Assembly: GCA_026706385.1 (NCBI GenBank)
Contig: JAPOYV010000110.1
Location: 25,404 to 89,403, forward strand
Direction of reading: 5' to 3'
Length of the DNA stretch: 64,000 nt
From: Gammaproteobacteria bacterium
GTDB lineage: Bacteria; Pseudomonadota; Gammaproteobacteria; Pseudomonadales; Azotimanducaceae
Part shown: piece after piece, positions 38,350 to 47,558 of the stretch
Layout: every line of letters starts with the position of its first letter
Position numbering within the stretch: position 1 is the stretch's first letter
Made by a program: the position numbers and the translations under genes
Notes under the pieces: model-generated
The model's database searches: none
Told to the model about the DNA's origin: nothing
The model's input: only the letters and a program-made list of their open reading frames with translations

Positions 38350-39515
38350 GGCGCTGCTTCCGGTGCGCCCCCGTTGCCCCCCGCGCGGACGCGCAAACCA
38401 TCGACCGCGCCGGGCAGCCGCGTCAGGGACACCCGTTCGCCGCTCTGCAAACCCTGAACGAAGGCCTCCTCGCCGAGCAGGCGCAACACGTCCACCTGCC
38501 GTACGGCGAGCCGACCGTCTGCGTCGATGACATGCACCTGCCTGTCCGACTGAAGCGCTGCACGCGGGACCACCACCGCGTCCCCGACCTCGCGGCCTTC
38601 GATCTCGGCGTCGACGAAAAGGCCCACCGTAAGTGGCGGCTTGCCTTCCGGCTGGTCGTACGGCCGCTGCACCTGGGCGACCATCTTGACCATCCGGGTC
38701 CCGGGGTCGATTTCTCCCTCGGTACGCACGATCCGGCCCTGCCACTCGTGCTCACGACCGGCGAAGCGGGCCCGCAGCACCACGTTGAGCCGAGCCGCAG
38801 GGGCCAGCGCACCGTCGAGGGATACCGGCAGAAACGCCAGATCCTCGTCGTGCACCGGCAGACGCACTTCGGCCACATCGACCGAATAGAGGTTGGCAAG
38901 GGTCTCCCCCCGGTTCACGAACTGGCCTGGATCCACCAATTCGCTGCGGACGCGACCGTCATACGGGGCGAGGACGCGCGTCCTCTCGAGATCCCGTTCG
39001 GCGCGCTTCTCGTGAGCCGTCGCCTCGCGCAGGCTCGCTGCGGCCAGCAGTTGCCGATTGGCCGCTTCGTCGCGCTTCGATTGGCTCCCGGCGTCGGTCT
39101 CGCTCAGCCGTTCCTGGCGGGCGAACTCCCGGCGGGCCCGCGCCAGTTCGCTCTTGGCCGACGACAGCCGCGCACGCGCCTGTTCCAGCGCCAGTTCGTA
39201 GTCGACGCGGTCGATGCTCAACAGCACATCGCCGCGTTTGAAGAAGCCACCGGAGACCATCGAGTCCGCGACCGCCACGATGCGGCCGGAAATCTCGGAC
39301 ACCAAGCGGCTTTCCGTCTTCGGCGCCACGACGCCGTGCGCTGCCACGGTCAGCCGGGGCGGCGCTGGGTGCGCAAGTGCAAGGCGCACCAACGGCGGCT
39401 GAACGGTGTCGCCTTCCGACTCGGCCACCGGCCCGGTCGCGACGACCACGACCATGAGCGCGAGTCCGACGACGGCGACGGAGACCGAGCCCAGGTAGCG
39501 TTTGAATCTGGTCAC
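38346..39515 (-). CDS. RND periplasmic adaptor subunit 2
   Basis: A 389-residue membrane-fusion (HlyD/AcrA-type) adaptor that joins an inner-membrane RND pump to an outer-membrane channel. One N-terminal helix lies at residues 8-28. Lipoyl half-motifs flank a coiled-coil hairpin: SRLVSEISGRIVAVADS before, and YDGRVRSELVDPGQFVNRGE after, with ALEQARARLSSAKSELARARREF between. The C-terminal barrel holds VVPRAALQSDRQVHVID. Its stop overlaps the start of the fused permease (GTGA), so the two are translationally coupled. The gap to the upstream permease stop is 94 bases. Confidence 0.9.
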   Translation of the reverse strand: MTRFKRYLGSVSVAVVGLALMVVVVATGPVAESEGDTVQPPLVRLALAHPAPPRLTVAAHGVVAPKTESRLVSEISGRIVAVADSMVSGGFFKRGDVLLSIDRVDYELALEQARARLSSAKSELARARREFARQERLSETDAGSQSKRDEAANRQLLAAASLREATAHEKRAERDLERTRVLAPYDGRVRSELVDPGQFVNRGETLANLYSVDVAEVRLPVHDEDLAFLPVSLDGALAPAARLNVVLRARFAGREHEWQGRIVRTEGEIDPGTRMVKMVAQVQRPYDQPEGKPPLTVGLFVDAEIEGREVGDAVVVPRAALQSDRQVHVIDADGRLAVRQVDVLRLLGEEAFVQGLQSGERVSLTRLPGAVDGLRVRAGGNGGAPEAAP

Positions 39516-39609
39516 GCTAGACCGGATCTCTCAACGCGACCCCGACGATGGGCGCCCGGACTAGGGTTGACGCCGCGCTTGGGCGCACGCCTTGCCCTCG
39601 GCGGGCACA

Positions 39610-42600
39610 TCAGGCCGCCGCATCGGCCGGCCGCCCCCACGCCATCCGTGCGCGTTCGCGGACGCCTTCCCCGAGCAAGAGGATGGCCGGCACCACGAAC
39701 AGTATCCCCGCGCTACCCACGGCCAGCCCGCCAATGATGCTCACCACCATCGGCACGTAGTTGGCAACCGTAGCCTCCGACGTCAGGTACAGCACGGGCA
39801 GCAGGCCGCCAACGGTCGTCACCGTGGTCAGGAAGATCGGTCGGAAACGTTCCCGCACAGCACCGCTGATCGCCGCGATCGCCGGCAGCGTGGAGTCCGC
39901 ACGCAGGCTGTTGCAGCGGTCCATGAGGAGCAGCGTGTCGTTGATGACCACGCCGAGTACAGCGACCACCCCGAAGAGCGACGTCATGTTCATGTCGTAG
40001 CCCAGCAACAGATGCGCGAGCACCGCGCCGGCCGCCGCCAGCGGCATCGCCGTCAGCACGACCAGCGGCTGGGCGTAGCTGCGGAACTGCACCGCTATGA
40101 TCAGGTAGATCACCAGAAGGGCGATCGGCAGCGTGTAGGCGAGCGGCGCCAGCGTCTGCGCATCCTCATCCACCCCCGATTGAGTCCACGCAACGCCAAG
40201 GCCCGGATAACGCGCCTCAAGCTCCGGAAGCAGGCTGCCCTCGACGTGCATCTGCAGTTGGCGCGGGGTCGTCAGTGCACGATCGACGAAGCTGCCCACT
40301 TCCGCGCCGCGGACGCCGTCGATACTCATCAGCGTCTCGAGTTCCCGCGTCTCGACCACCGTGGCCGCCACCCCCAGGGGCATGTCGCCCCCAACGGGCA
40401 GTTCGATGCGCTCGTCCTCCAGAGCGGCCATGCTTCGCCGCCGGTCCTCCGGGTAACGCACCATGACCTTCAACTCGTCACGGCCGCGCTGGATGCGTTG
40501 CACCTCGGCGCCGAAGAAGCGCGCCCGGAGCTGGGCAGCCAAGTCGCCCCCCGTCAGTCCTGCCGCCTGTCCGGCCGGCGTCAAGCGCAGATCGAAGTGG
40601 CGCCGGCCCGGCGTCAGCGAGTCGAAGACGTCCAGCACGCCGGGGACTGCCTTGAGCGCCGCCACCATGTCTTCGGTCACACGCGCCAGAACCTCGCTGT
40701 CCGGGTGGACAAGTGCAACCGACAGGTCGTAGCCCTTGCCGCCGTAACGGTCCGCCGTTGCGAACGTCAACTCGTCGGCGCCAACGATCTCGCCCGTGTT
40801 CCGCCGCCACGCGCGGGACACCTCGTCGGCACTGACCGCCCGTTCCGACTCTGCCCGCAGTTGAAGCGTGACAGCGGCGAGATGCGTAGCGCTGCGCCCG
40901 TCCGGCACGAAGATGGCGCGGGAAGGGTGGTGCCCGACAACCGTGGCGACAGACATGACCGGGGATCCAGGGAGCTCTTGGTTGGTCCGTCTAGCCGCCT
41001 CCTCCAACTGGTCGGCGCCGACGCGCGTAACTTCCAACGGCGTTCCCACGGGATAGGTGATCGCCCCCTCGACCCTTCCGGTGCTTAAGGCTTCCACGTC
41101 GCCGAACCGGACGACGCCCCCCGCAAGCAAGGCACCGCTAACGACCACCAGTGCAATCGCCACCAGCACCGCAGCGACCGGGCGGCGAGTCGCCAAAGCC
41201 ACTGCCGGCACGGCGACGGCGTCGCGGAGTTGATCGATCGCCTGCCTGACCCGCGCCTGCACGGCGGCCATGGGCCAACGGCTCCATTCGCCGCCGTGTG
41301 ACAGATGCGACGGCAAGATCAGGAACGCCTCCAACAGCGATACGGCCAGTACCAAGGTGGCCACGATCGGAAAAACGCTTAGGAACTGGCCCAACACCCC
41401 GTAGGTAAAGGCCAGGGGCGCAAACGCCAGCAAGGTCGTTGCAACGCCAACCGCCACCGGCCAGAACACGCGGCGCGCCCCGGCGACGGCCGCCGCCGTT
41501 CCGGTCAAGCCGCGCTCCCGCTCCGTCTCGATGCTCTCTCCCACCACGACAGCGTCATCGACGACGATTCCGATCATCATGATCATTGCGAAGATCGTGG
41601 CCAGGTTGAAGGTGAGATCGAACACGGGGAACATCAGGATCGCACCCAGGAACGACACCGGCAGACCGACCGCGACCCACGTCGCCAAGCGGAAATCGAA
41701 CACCAGGGCAAGGACAAGAAACACAAGGACCAGACCCAGCACGCCCGTCCCCGTGACAAGGTCCAGACGGGTCGACGCCCGCTCGGAACTGTCTTGCCAT
41801 ATGGTCACCTCCGCCCCGGGCGGCGGCGCGTAGTCAGCGAGCATTGCACGCACATCGCTGGCAATCTCCACCTCCGACTCTCCAGGCTGCACAGCCAGCG
41901 CGGTCACGAAGACGGCCGGCACGCCGTTGAGTTCGGTGGCCCCAACAGCGTCCCCGAACCCCTCGCTGACAGCCGCCACATCGGCCACGGTGACCAACGC
42001 GCCACCGGGGGATGACAGCAGCACGATGTCCTCGAATTCCTCGGCGTGAACGCGCCGGTCGTCGACACGCACGACCATGCCGCCAGCGCTTGTCAGCAGA
42101 CGCCCCGAGGTAAGATCCACCGACGAGCTTCGCACTTTCCGTGCGACCTCGCCGATCGTCAGGCCATGCTCGCGCAAGGCCTCCTCGTCAACCTCGATCG
42201 CGATCTCTCGCTCGGGCGACAAGTCGAGCGACACGCTTGTCACCGACGGCTGCGCAAGGAGGTCCTCGCGAAGCTGCTCGGCCGCGACGCGTAGTGCGTC
42301 CGCCGACAACTCGGGCGAAGACAGTGCCACCGTAATCGCCGGGACACTCACGGAGGGGATGCCGATCTCGGGCCGCTCCGCGTCTGGCGGCGGGAACCTC
42401 TCGATACGGTCGACCGCCGTGCGTACCTCGTCGAGCACCTCTTGGGTGTTCGCGAACGCATCCATTGACAGCGTCACTTTACCGAAGTCGGACGACGCCT
42501 CGGAAACCACTCTGCGAACCCCCGACAGCCCGATGACGCGCTCCTCGACTCGGCGCGTGATGCTCTCCTCCACCTCCGCAGGACTCGACCCGGGGTAGGG

Positions 42601-42789
42601 GACCGTAACTGCGACGCTCCGGCCGTCGAGGTCCGGAATGATCTCAACATCGAGACCCGAGGCGACCAGCAACCCGCCGCCGATCGCCAGGACCATGAGC
42701 AGATGACCAGCCACGCGGCGGTGCACGAACGCGCCGATCACCGCGCCGACGCCCCTGTTAGCCGAGCCGGCGTCGCCAGATGCGCTCAT
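39610..42789 (-). CDS. RND efflux permease 1
   Basis: A 1059-residue RND transporter of normal domain layout. Motifs: N-terminal helix followed by PDLDGRSVAVTVPYPGSSPAEVEE; the helix-4 Asp pair in GIVVDDAVVVGESIETE; helix-10 region GVVINDTLLLMDR; and repeated porter-domain blocks. It lacks the C-terminal extension of the other permease in this set, so it makes a useful comparison. ATGA overlap with adaptor 1 upstream. The set is adaptor 1, permease 1, adaptor 2, permease 2, the kind of arrangement in which two permeases may form a mixed trimer as in MdtBC, although each may also work with its own adaptor. Confidence 0.92.
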   Translation of the reverse strand: MSASGDAGSANRGVGAVIGAFVHRRVAGHLLMVLAIGGGLLVASGLDVEIIPDLDGRSVAVTVPYPGSSPAEVEESITRRVEERVIGLSGVRRVVSEASSDFGKVTLSMDAFANTQEVLDEVRTAVDRIERFPPPDAERPEIGIPSVSVPAITVALSSPELSADALRVAAEQLREDLLAQPSVTSVSLDLSPEREIAIEVDEEALREHGLTIGEVARKVRSSSVDLTSGRLLTSAGGMVVRVDDRRVHAEEFEDIVLLSSPGGALVTVADVAAVSEGFGDAVGATELNGVPAVFVTALAVQPGESEVEIASDVRAMLADYAPPPGAEVTIWQDSSERASTRLDLVTGTGVLGLVLVFLVLALVFDFRLATWVAVGLPVSFLGAILMFPVFDLTFNLATIFAMIMMIGIVVDDAVVVGESIETERERGLTGTAAAVAGARRVFWPVAVGVATTLLAFAPLAFTYGVLGQFLSVFPIVATLVLAVSLLEAFLILPSHLSHGGEWSRWPMAAVQARVRQAIDQLRDAVAVPAVALATRRPVAAVLVAIALVVVSGALLAGGVVRFGDVEALSTGRVEGAITYPVGTPLEVTRVGADQLEEAARRTNQELPGSPVMSVATVVGHHPSRAIFVPDGRSATHLAAVTLQLRAESERAVSADEVSRAWRRNTGEIVGADELTFATADRYGGKGYDLSVALVHPDSEVLARVTEDMVAALKAVPGVLDVFDSLTPGRRHFDLRLTPAGQAAGLTGGDLAAQLRARFFGAEVQRIQRGRDELKVMVRYPEDRRRSMAALEDERIELPVGGDMPLGVAATVVETRELETLMSIDGVRGAEVGSFVDRALTTPRQLQMHVEGSLLPELEARYPGLGVAWTQSGVDEDAQTLAPLAYTLPIALLVIYLIIAVQFRSYAQPLVVLTAMPLAAAGAVLAHLLLGYDMNMTSLFGVVAVLGVVINDTLLLMDRCNSLRADSTLPAIAAISGAVRERFRPIFLTTVTTVGGLLPVLYLTSEATVANYVPMVVSIIGGLAVGSAGILFVVPAILLLGEGVRERARMAWGRPADAAA

Positions 42790-43919
42790 CGCCCGCCGCC
42801 CTCGGCGACGGCCTTGACCGCGAGTCCGGCCCGTTCGCCCGGAACCGCGCCGAGAACCACGCCGTCCCGGGCGTCGAACTCTGCGACGATCCAGCCGGTT
42901 TCAGTTTGTCCCAGCGTGCGCGGCGTCTCCCGCACCAGTTCGCCGTCGTCGACCACCCATACGCTGTCGCCGGCACGGTGCGCCTCGGACGGCAGCAGGT
43001 AAGCGTTCTCGAACGCAGGCCCTTCCACGGTGACACGGACGAACGTGCCGGGCGGGGGGGCGTTCGCGTCGGCGAAGTCCAGCAGGAGCATCGACAGCCG
43101 CGTACGCGGCGCCAGCACCGACGAGACCTGCGCGACCACCGCCTCGAAGCGTTGCCCGCGGTCGAAGACGGCGGCGGGTCGGCCGCGGGGATCACCGAGA
43201 TACGCCAGATCCGCCACGGGAATCGGCGCCCGCGTCTCCAGCCGGCCGTTCTGGAACACCGTACCGATTTTGCTTGCCCGCGCGACGACGTCGCCCACGG
43301 ACACAGGCGCGGCGATCACGGTGCCGTCGAAGGGCAGCGAGAGCCGAGTCTCGGACAACTGCAACTCGGCCAACGCAACGTCCGCGACGGCGGCCCGCAC
43401 ACGGCCCTCGAAACGTTCGATCCGTCCCAAGCGTGCAACCGATGCGGGAACCTCCGCGCCTGGGTTCCGCTGGCGGTAGAGTTCGGCGTCCAGCGCCCCT
43501 TGGTCCACGTGCCGACGCAGCCGTCCGCGCGCCGCGTCGAGCATTCCCCGCGCCCGCTCGAGCCGGAGCTCCGTATCCTCCGGATCCACAACCAGCAGCG
43601 TCTCGCCAGCGCTGAACGTACCGCCCGCGCGTAGTTTCGGCGAAACTTCGATCACGCGGCCCGTCGCCTGGGGATGCAACGCCACCGGTGCCCGCGCATG
43701 CACCTCGCCGGTCAGCGCCACCGTCAGGGCGTGCGAACCGGCCTCCGGAAGCAACACCCGCACAGACGGCACTTCGCCGCTGCGGACGGAGTCCTCGCCT
43801 ATGGGTGCCACGCTGGGGGCCCGGGCGAAGTAGATGCCCACCGCCAGCGCGACCACGAGCAGTCCAACCTGCGCCCAGCCGGCCAAGCCGCGCGACTCGC
43901 GCGCTGCAGATTCAGCCAT
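42786..43919 (-). CDS. RND periplasmic adaptor subunit 1
   Basis: A 377-residue adaptor and the first gene of the RND set. One membrane helix lies at residues 14-31. Lipoyl half-motifs PVALHPQATGRVIEVSPKLRAGG and LPFDGTVIAAPVSVGDVVA flank a hairpin (LERARGMLDAARGRL). The C-terminal barrel carries FENAYLLPSEAHR and SVWVVDDGELV. It lies upstream of permease 1 with an ATGA overlap. No outer-membrane channel gene is found within the set, so a TolC-like channel elsewhere must be used. No regulator gene is adjacent; the 269-base upstream gap is the likely promoter. Confidence 0.9.
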   Translation of the reverse strand: MAESAARESRGLAGWAQVGLLVVALAVGIYFARAPSVAPIGEDSVRSGEVPSVRVLLPEAGSHALTVALTGEVHARAPVALHPQATGRVIEVSPKLRAGGTFSAGETLLVVDPEDTELRLERARGMLDAARGRLRRHVDQGALDAELYRQRNPGAEVPASVARLGRIERFEGRVRAAVADVALAELQLSETRLSLPFDGTVIAAPVSVGDVVARASKIGTVFQNGRLETRAPIPVADLAYLGDPRGRPAAVFDRGQRFEAVVAQVSSVLAPRTRLSMLLLDFADANAPPPGTFVRVTVEGPAFENAYLLPSEAHRAGDSVWVVDDGELVRETPRTLGQTETGWIVAEFDARDGVVLGAVPGERAGLAVKAVAEGGGR

Positions 43920-44188
43920 ACCCCGTCCCTCCAGTGTTCCCCGACTATGCCGATGCCACCCTTGGCCGTTGCCACCCTGGCCAAGCGGTGTGTACGCGGT
44001 CCGTCAGTTCCGTGCACGCACGGCCGACGAACTGCGTACACGTACGAGCGTACTCCAGTCCGGGGGGATTGCAACGACCCCCAAACCTGGGGCACAGCTA
44101 ACGGGCTACGCGCCGGCAAGCACCTACGTGTGACTGAGCCCAAGTGCCCGTAGGCGACAGCGCCGAACTGCTGCGAGAGCCGATGGTG
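43920..44188. other. Intergenic region upstream of the RND set
   Basis: No convincing gene is seen. It must hold the promoter for the RND set on the minus strand and the end of the gene at 44189-44755. Around 44033-44055 the motif CGTAC occurs three times close together (CGTACACGTACGAGCGTAC), a candidate operator, but I cannot tell it from chance. No -35/-10 pair stands out by eye. Confidence 0.35.
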
Positions 44189-44755
44189 TCAGCTGTTATC
44201 GACCTGCGCTGCCGACCCCGTGCCGCAGTCAGCGGCGAGCAGGCCCGACGCGGCGTTATCGGAAACCGGGCCGACATGGCGGAAGCAGACCTGGCCTTCG
44301 CCATCGAATCGCAGAACGTAGGCTTTGTCGGCACCGTCGGTTTCGTCGAACTGCGCCAAGGCACGCCAGGCGTCGCCGTCTTCGGTCACGAGGTAGATCG
44401 TATGCTGGCGCTCTTCGGCCACCTCACCGCGCATCACCCGAGCAAGGGTCCCGCGCAAGAGCCGCGGCACACCGTCGATGACCATTACCGACGCGACCGA
44501 TGGCCCAGACTCGGTTTCGTCTATGCGGAGCCGCCACGGCCGCACCTGTTGTCCCGCGTCTCGACCGAATCCGACCACGAGAACAGCAGCCCTTTCCGGA
44601 TCGGGCAGAGTCACGTCGACCCCGCTCAACGTCGTGGCACGCAGAGTCGCGGTTGCCGCGTCGTCCTGTGCGATTGACGAACCCGCCCACAGCAACGCGA
44701 TCGCGGCCACGAGCGTCGCTTTCACGCGAACGAGAACGACACGGCTGCGCCGCAT
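44189..44755 (-). CDS. Exported protein of unknown function, possibly thioredoxin-like
   Basis: A 188-residue protein with a Sec signal peptide (VKATLVAAIALLWAGSSIAQ, cleavage about residue 30). The mature part starts TTLSGVDVTLPDPERAAVLVVGFGRDAGQQ, reminiscent of YtfJ/ATP10-type thioredoxin-fold proteins, but no CxxC is present. The C-terminal part has one cysteine pair (VCFRH and DCGTG). I do not recognise the family with certainty. ATG at 44755 opens the signal; the upstream frame does not look coding. It lies upstream of the RND set in the same direction but is 270 bases away, so cotranscription is unclear. Confidence 0.6.
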   Translation of the reverse strand: MRRSRVVLVRVKATLVAAIALLWAGSSIAQDDAATATLRATTLSGVDVTLPDPERAAVLVVGFGRDAGQQVRPWRLRIDETESGPSVASVMVIDGVPRLLRGTLARVMRGEVAEERQHTIYLVTEDGDAWRALAQFDETDGADKAYVLRFDGEGQVCFRHVGPVSDNAASGLLAADCGTGSAAQVDNS

Positions 44756-44859
44756 CACGGGGCCATGTTCAAAGCGGGAGCAGCTTGCCGAGACGAAGTG
44801 CATTGCTTAAACCGTTTCGATCCGAGGACGCGGCGAGCGTAGCGCAGCCTTCGAGCCAT

Positions 44860-45071
44860 GACCAATCCGGGAACTCCCCGACGATCCCGTGGCCCATGAC
44901 ACGGCCGTTGCGTTGATAGAGTCCTGGCTGCGTTTCCGCGTCGTCGAGACGTCGGTGCAACTCGTGCTCGACGCCTTGGCCACCAAGCGTCGCTGGCAAC
45001 TGTCCTACTGGGACGCCGCGATCGTCGAGGCCGCGCGGGCGGGCGGTTGCCCCACCTTGGGGGCGCACCCG
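44860..45071 (+). pseudogene. VapC-type PIN-domain fragment
   Basis: The plus strand carries the C-terminal part of a PIN-domain toxin: WQLSYWDAAIVEAARAGGC followed by PTL, the hallmark end of one VapC subgroup in which the middle Asp follows SYW. It is preceded by about 40 residues of matching helical sequence starting near GTG 44889. A stop at 44859 cuts it off upstream, no N-terminal Asp region or antitoxin is seen, and after 45065 the end of the carboxyltransferase gene takes over. It is therefore a remnant of a deleted toxin-antitoxin pair. The intact VapC at 18588 belongs to a different subgroup. Confidence 0.6.
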
Positions 45072-46622
45072 TCAAGGCATGTACGGCGTCGGACTCGGCC
45101 CCAGTTGCGTCTGCAGGAGCGGCTGCGCCATGCGGACGAACTCGCAGACCAACGGACGCGTGTCGCGCGGGTCGATGATCTCCTCGATGTTGAACGCCTC
45201 GGCGGTCTTGAACGGCGACGACAGCGCTTCGAGCTTGGCCTCGATCTCGGCTTCCTTCGCCTCCGGGTCGTCCGACTCGCGGATGATCCGGCGATAGGCC
45301 GCCGAGACGCCCCCGGCGATGTGCATCGAGCCCCAATGACCGGAAGGCCAGGCGACGCGCTTGAACATGCCGCTCGGACGGTCGTGGCATTGGCCGGCGA
45401 CACCGTAGAGTTGCCGGATGATGATGGAGATCCACGGCATCCGCGTGCGCAGCGTGGCGCAGAGCATCTTCGCGCCCGCGCGCACGATGCCTTGGCGCTG
45501 CTGCTCCGGCCCGACCATGAAGCCAGGCTCGTCGGCGAGGTACACCATCGGCAGATGGAAGGTGTCGCAGAGCTGCAGGAAGCGGATCACCTTGGTGCCC
45601 GCCGCCACGTCCATGGAGCCGCCGAGGCGCTTCGGGTTGTTGATCATCACGCCCACCGGGTAGCCGTGCATGCGCGCCAGGCCGACAATGCGCGAACGCC
45701 CGTAGTGCGGCGTGATCTCGAAGAACGAGTCTTCGTCGACCACCGCCTTGACGATCTTGTGGGCGTCGTAGAGCCGACGCTTCTCGCGCGGGATGGCGGA
45801 GAGCAGGTACTCGTCACGCCGTTCGGGGTCGTCGCCCGTGTCGCCGCGCGGTGGCATCTGCCAGACGCTGTCGGGCAGGTAGCTCAAGAACTGCTTGACC
45901 ATGTCGAACGCCTCGGCCTCGGTGTCGGCCAAGTTGTCGACGGTGCCGGACTCGAAGACCTGGCTGCGCTCGTCGCCGAGATCCTCCTTCGTGATGTCGA
46001 TACCCAAGGCCGCCTTGACCACGGGCGGACCACCGGGGAATAGCTGGCTCGTGCCTTTCACCATGACGTTGAAGTGGGCGAGACACGCGTCCACCGCGGG
46101 CAGGCCGGCCACCGAGCCGAGTACCGCCGCCACGACGGGCACGCGGCACAGCAGGTCCTCCACTCCGGGCGTCACTGGATTCGTGGGGATGTAGGTGCGG
46201 CCGATCTGTTCGAACGTCTTGACGCTGCCGCCGGTGGCGTCGAGCAGCCGGACGAAAGGCAACCGCCAGTCGAGTGACATCTTCTGCGCGTGGCCGCCCT
46301 TGTTGCCGATCGAACCGTCCGCCGAGCCGCCACGCACCGTGAAGTCGCCGGCGGTCAGGACGGCCTTGCGGCCGTTGAGTTCGCCTAGGCCGATGATCAT
46401 ATTCGAGGGCCGGACGTGCTGTAGCTCGTTGCCCTCGTAGGTGGCCGCACCGGCAAGCTGACCGATCTCCTGGAACGAGCCGTCGTCGGTAATGAGGTCG
46501 ACGCGTTCACGGACGGTGAGCTTGCCGCGGCGACGCTGTTCGGCGATGCCCGCCTCGCCGCCCATCTCCTCGGCAAATGCGCGGCGCCGCTTGAGTTCCT
46601 CGATTTCGGGGCCCCAGACCAT
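45072..46622 (-). CDS. Acyl-CoA carboxylase carboxyltransferase subunit (propionyl/methylcrotonyl type)
   Basis: A 516-residue biotin-dependent carboxyltransferase that moves CO2 from carboxybiotin to an acyl-CoA. Both crotonase-like halves are present: GDFTVRGGSADGSIGNKGGHAQKM and LLDATGGSVKTFEQIGRTYIP in the first, VGVMINNPKRLGGSMDVAAGTK, RFLQLCDTFHLPMVYLADEPGFMVG and the oxyanion-type glycine stretch in the second. No biotin carboxylase or biotin carrier gene is adjacent, so the substrate (propionyl-, acetyl- or methylcrotonyl-CoA) is undetermined. The upstream LLM gene ends two bases before this ATG, so they form an operon. Confidence 0.9.
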   Translation of the reverse strand: MVWGPEIEELKRRRAFAEEMGGEAGIAEQRRRGKLTVRERVDLITDDGSFQEIGQLAGAATYEGNELQHVRPSNMIIGLGELNGRKAVLTAGDFTVRGGSADGSIGNKGGHAQKMSLDWRLPFVRLLDATGGSVKTFEQIGRTYIPTNPVTPGVEDLLCRVPVVAAVLGSVAGLPAVDACLAHFNVMVKGTSQLFPGGPPVVKAALGIDITKEDLGDERSQVFESGTVDNLADTEAEAFDMVKQFLSYLPDSVWQMPPRGDTGDDPERRDEYLLSAIPREKRRLYDAHKIVKAVVDEDSFFEITPHYGRSRIVGLARMHGYPVGVMINNPKRLGGSMDVAAGTKVIRFLQLCDTFHLPMVYLADEPGFMVGPEQQRQGIVRAGAKMLCATLRTRMPWISIIIRQLYGVAGQCHDRPSGMFKRVAWPSGHWGSMHIAGGVSAAYRRIIRESDDPEAKEAEIEAKLEALSSPFKTAEAFNIEEIIDPRDTRPLVCEFVRMAQPLLQTQLGPSPTPYMP

Positions 46623-46623
46623 G

Positions 46624-47466
46624 TCAGATCTCCTCGAGCAGTGCCGCGCGTCGGTCGAGCAACGGCAGCAACGTGTCCGCGTCGGCGGACGGCAAGGCGA
46701 GGATCGACCGGTCTATGCCGGCATCGCGATAGCCGGCCAGGGCCGAAGCGTCCGGCGGCGCGCCGAAAACGCTGATCGACAGCGTCGCCATGTCGCGCTC
46801 GGCGTCGTCGGCCACGGCCTTGAGCCGCGCCACGTTGTGGGCCGCGTCGAAACCGCCGCGGGCACGAGGGAACCAACCGTCGGCGTACTCGACCACGCGC
46901 TTGAGCGTGTGGATGGACTCGCCGCCGACAAGGATCGGCGGATTCGGCTTCTGCACCGGCTTCGGGAACGACCACACCGGATCGAAGTCGACGAACTCCC
47001 CGTGGAACTCCGGCTCCTCGTTGTTCCACAAGGTCTTGATGGCCCGTGCCCGTTCGCTCATGACGCGGAACCGGGTCGAGAACTCGGTGCCGTGGTTCTC
47101 CATCTCCTCGGCATTCCAGCCAGCCCCGATGCCGATTTCCACGCGGCCGTCGGAGAGCATGTCGAGGCTCGCGATCTCCTTGGCCGTCACCAACGGATCG
47201 CGCTCGGTCAGCAGGGTGATGCCGGTGCCCACGCGAAGGGTGGTCGTGGCCGCCGCCGCGGCCATCAGCGACACGAAGGGATCCAGCGTGTGCCAGTACT
47301 CCTTGGGCAACTCCGCACCGCCGGGCCACGCGCTTCTGCGGCTCGTGGGGATGTGCGTATGCTCGGGAACGAACAGCGACTCGAACCCTCGCGCCTCCAC
47401 CTCTTTCGCCAACGCGTCGATGCGCATGGCGTAGTCCGTGGCGAATATGAAAACGCCGATCTTCAC
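46624..47466 (-). CDS. LLM-class F420/flavin-dependent oxidoreductase B
   Basis: A 280-residue luciferase-like protein of the short TIGR03619-type group: it opens with KIGVFIFATDYAMRIDALAKEVEARGFESLFVPEHTHIP, then VGTGITLLTERDPLVTAKEIASLDMLSDGRVEIGIGAGWN and PPILVGGESIHTLKRVVEYADGWFP. The group is usually assigned to F420 or FMN users; the cofactor here is unproven. It is followed after one base by an acyl-CoA carboxyltransferase, which suggests both serve one degradation route, though the substrate is unknown. Confidence 0.87.
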   Translation of the reverse strand: MKIGVFIFATDYAMRIDALAKEVEARGFESLFVPEHTHIPTSRRSAWPGGAELPKEYWHTLDPFVSLMAAAAATTTLRVGTGITLLTERDPLVTAKEIASLDMLSDGRVEIGIGAGWNAEEMENHGTEFSTRFRVMSERARAIKTLWNNEEPEFHGEFVDFDPVWSFPKPVQKPNPPILVGGESIHTLKRVVEYADGWFPRARGGFDAAHNVARLKAVADDAERDMATLSISVFGAPPDASALAGYRDAGIDRSILALPSADADTLLPLLDRRAALLEEI

Positions 47467-47558
47467 TAAACTCTCACCCCTTTAAGCGTTGTTCGCGAGC
47501 GGCGGCAAGTTAGCACTGTCGTTGGGTAGATGACAGCATCGACGCTGAACTCAACGGC

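Noticed and set aside
44889..46043. Possible longer PIN-like gene continuing past 45071
   Set aside because: Only the first part (to about 45065) matches PIN proteins; the rest is the reverse of the carboxyltransferase gene.
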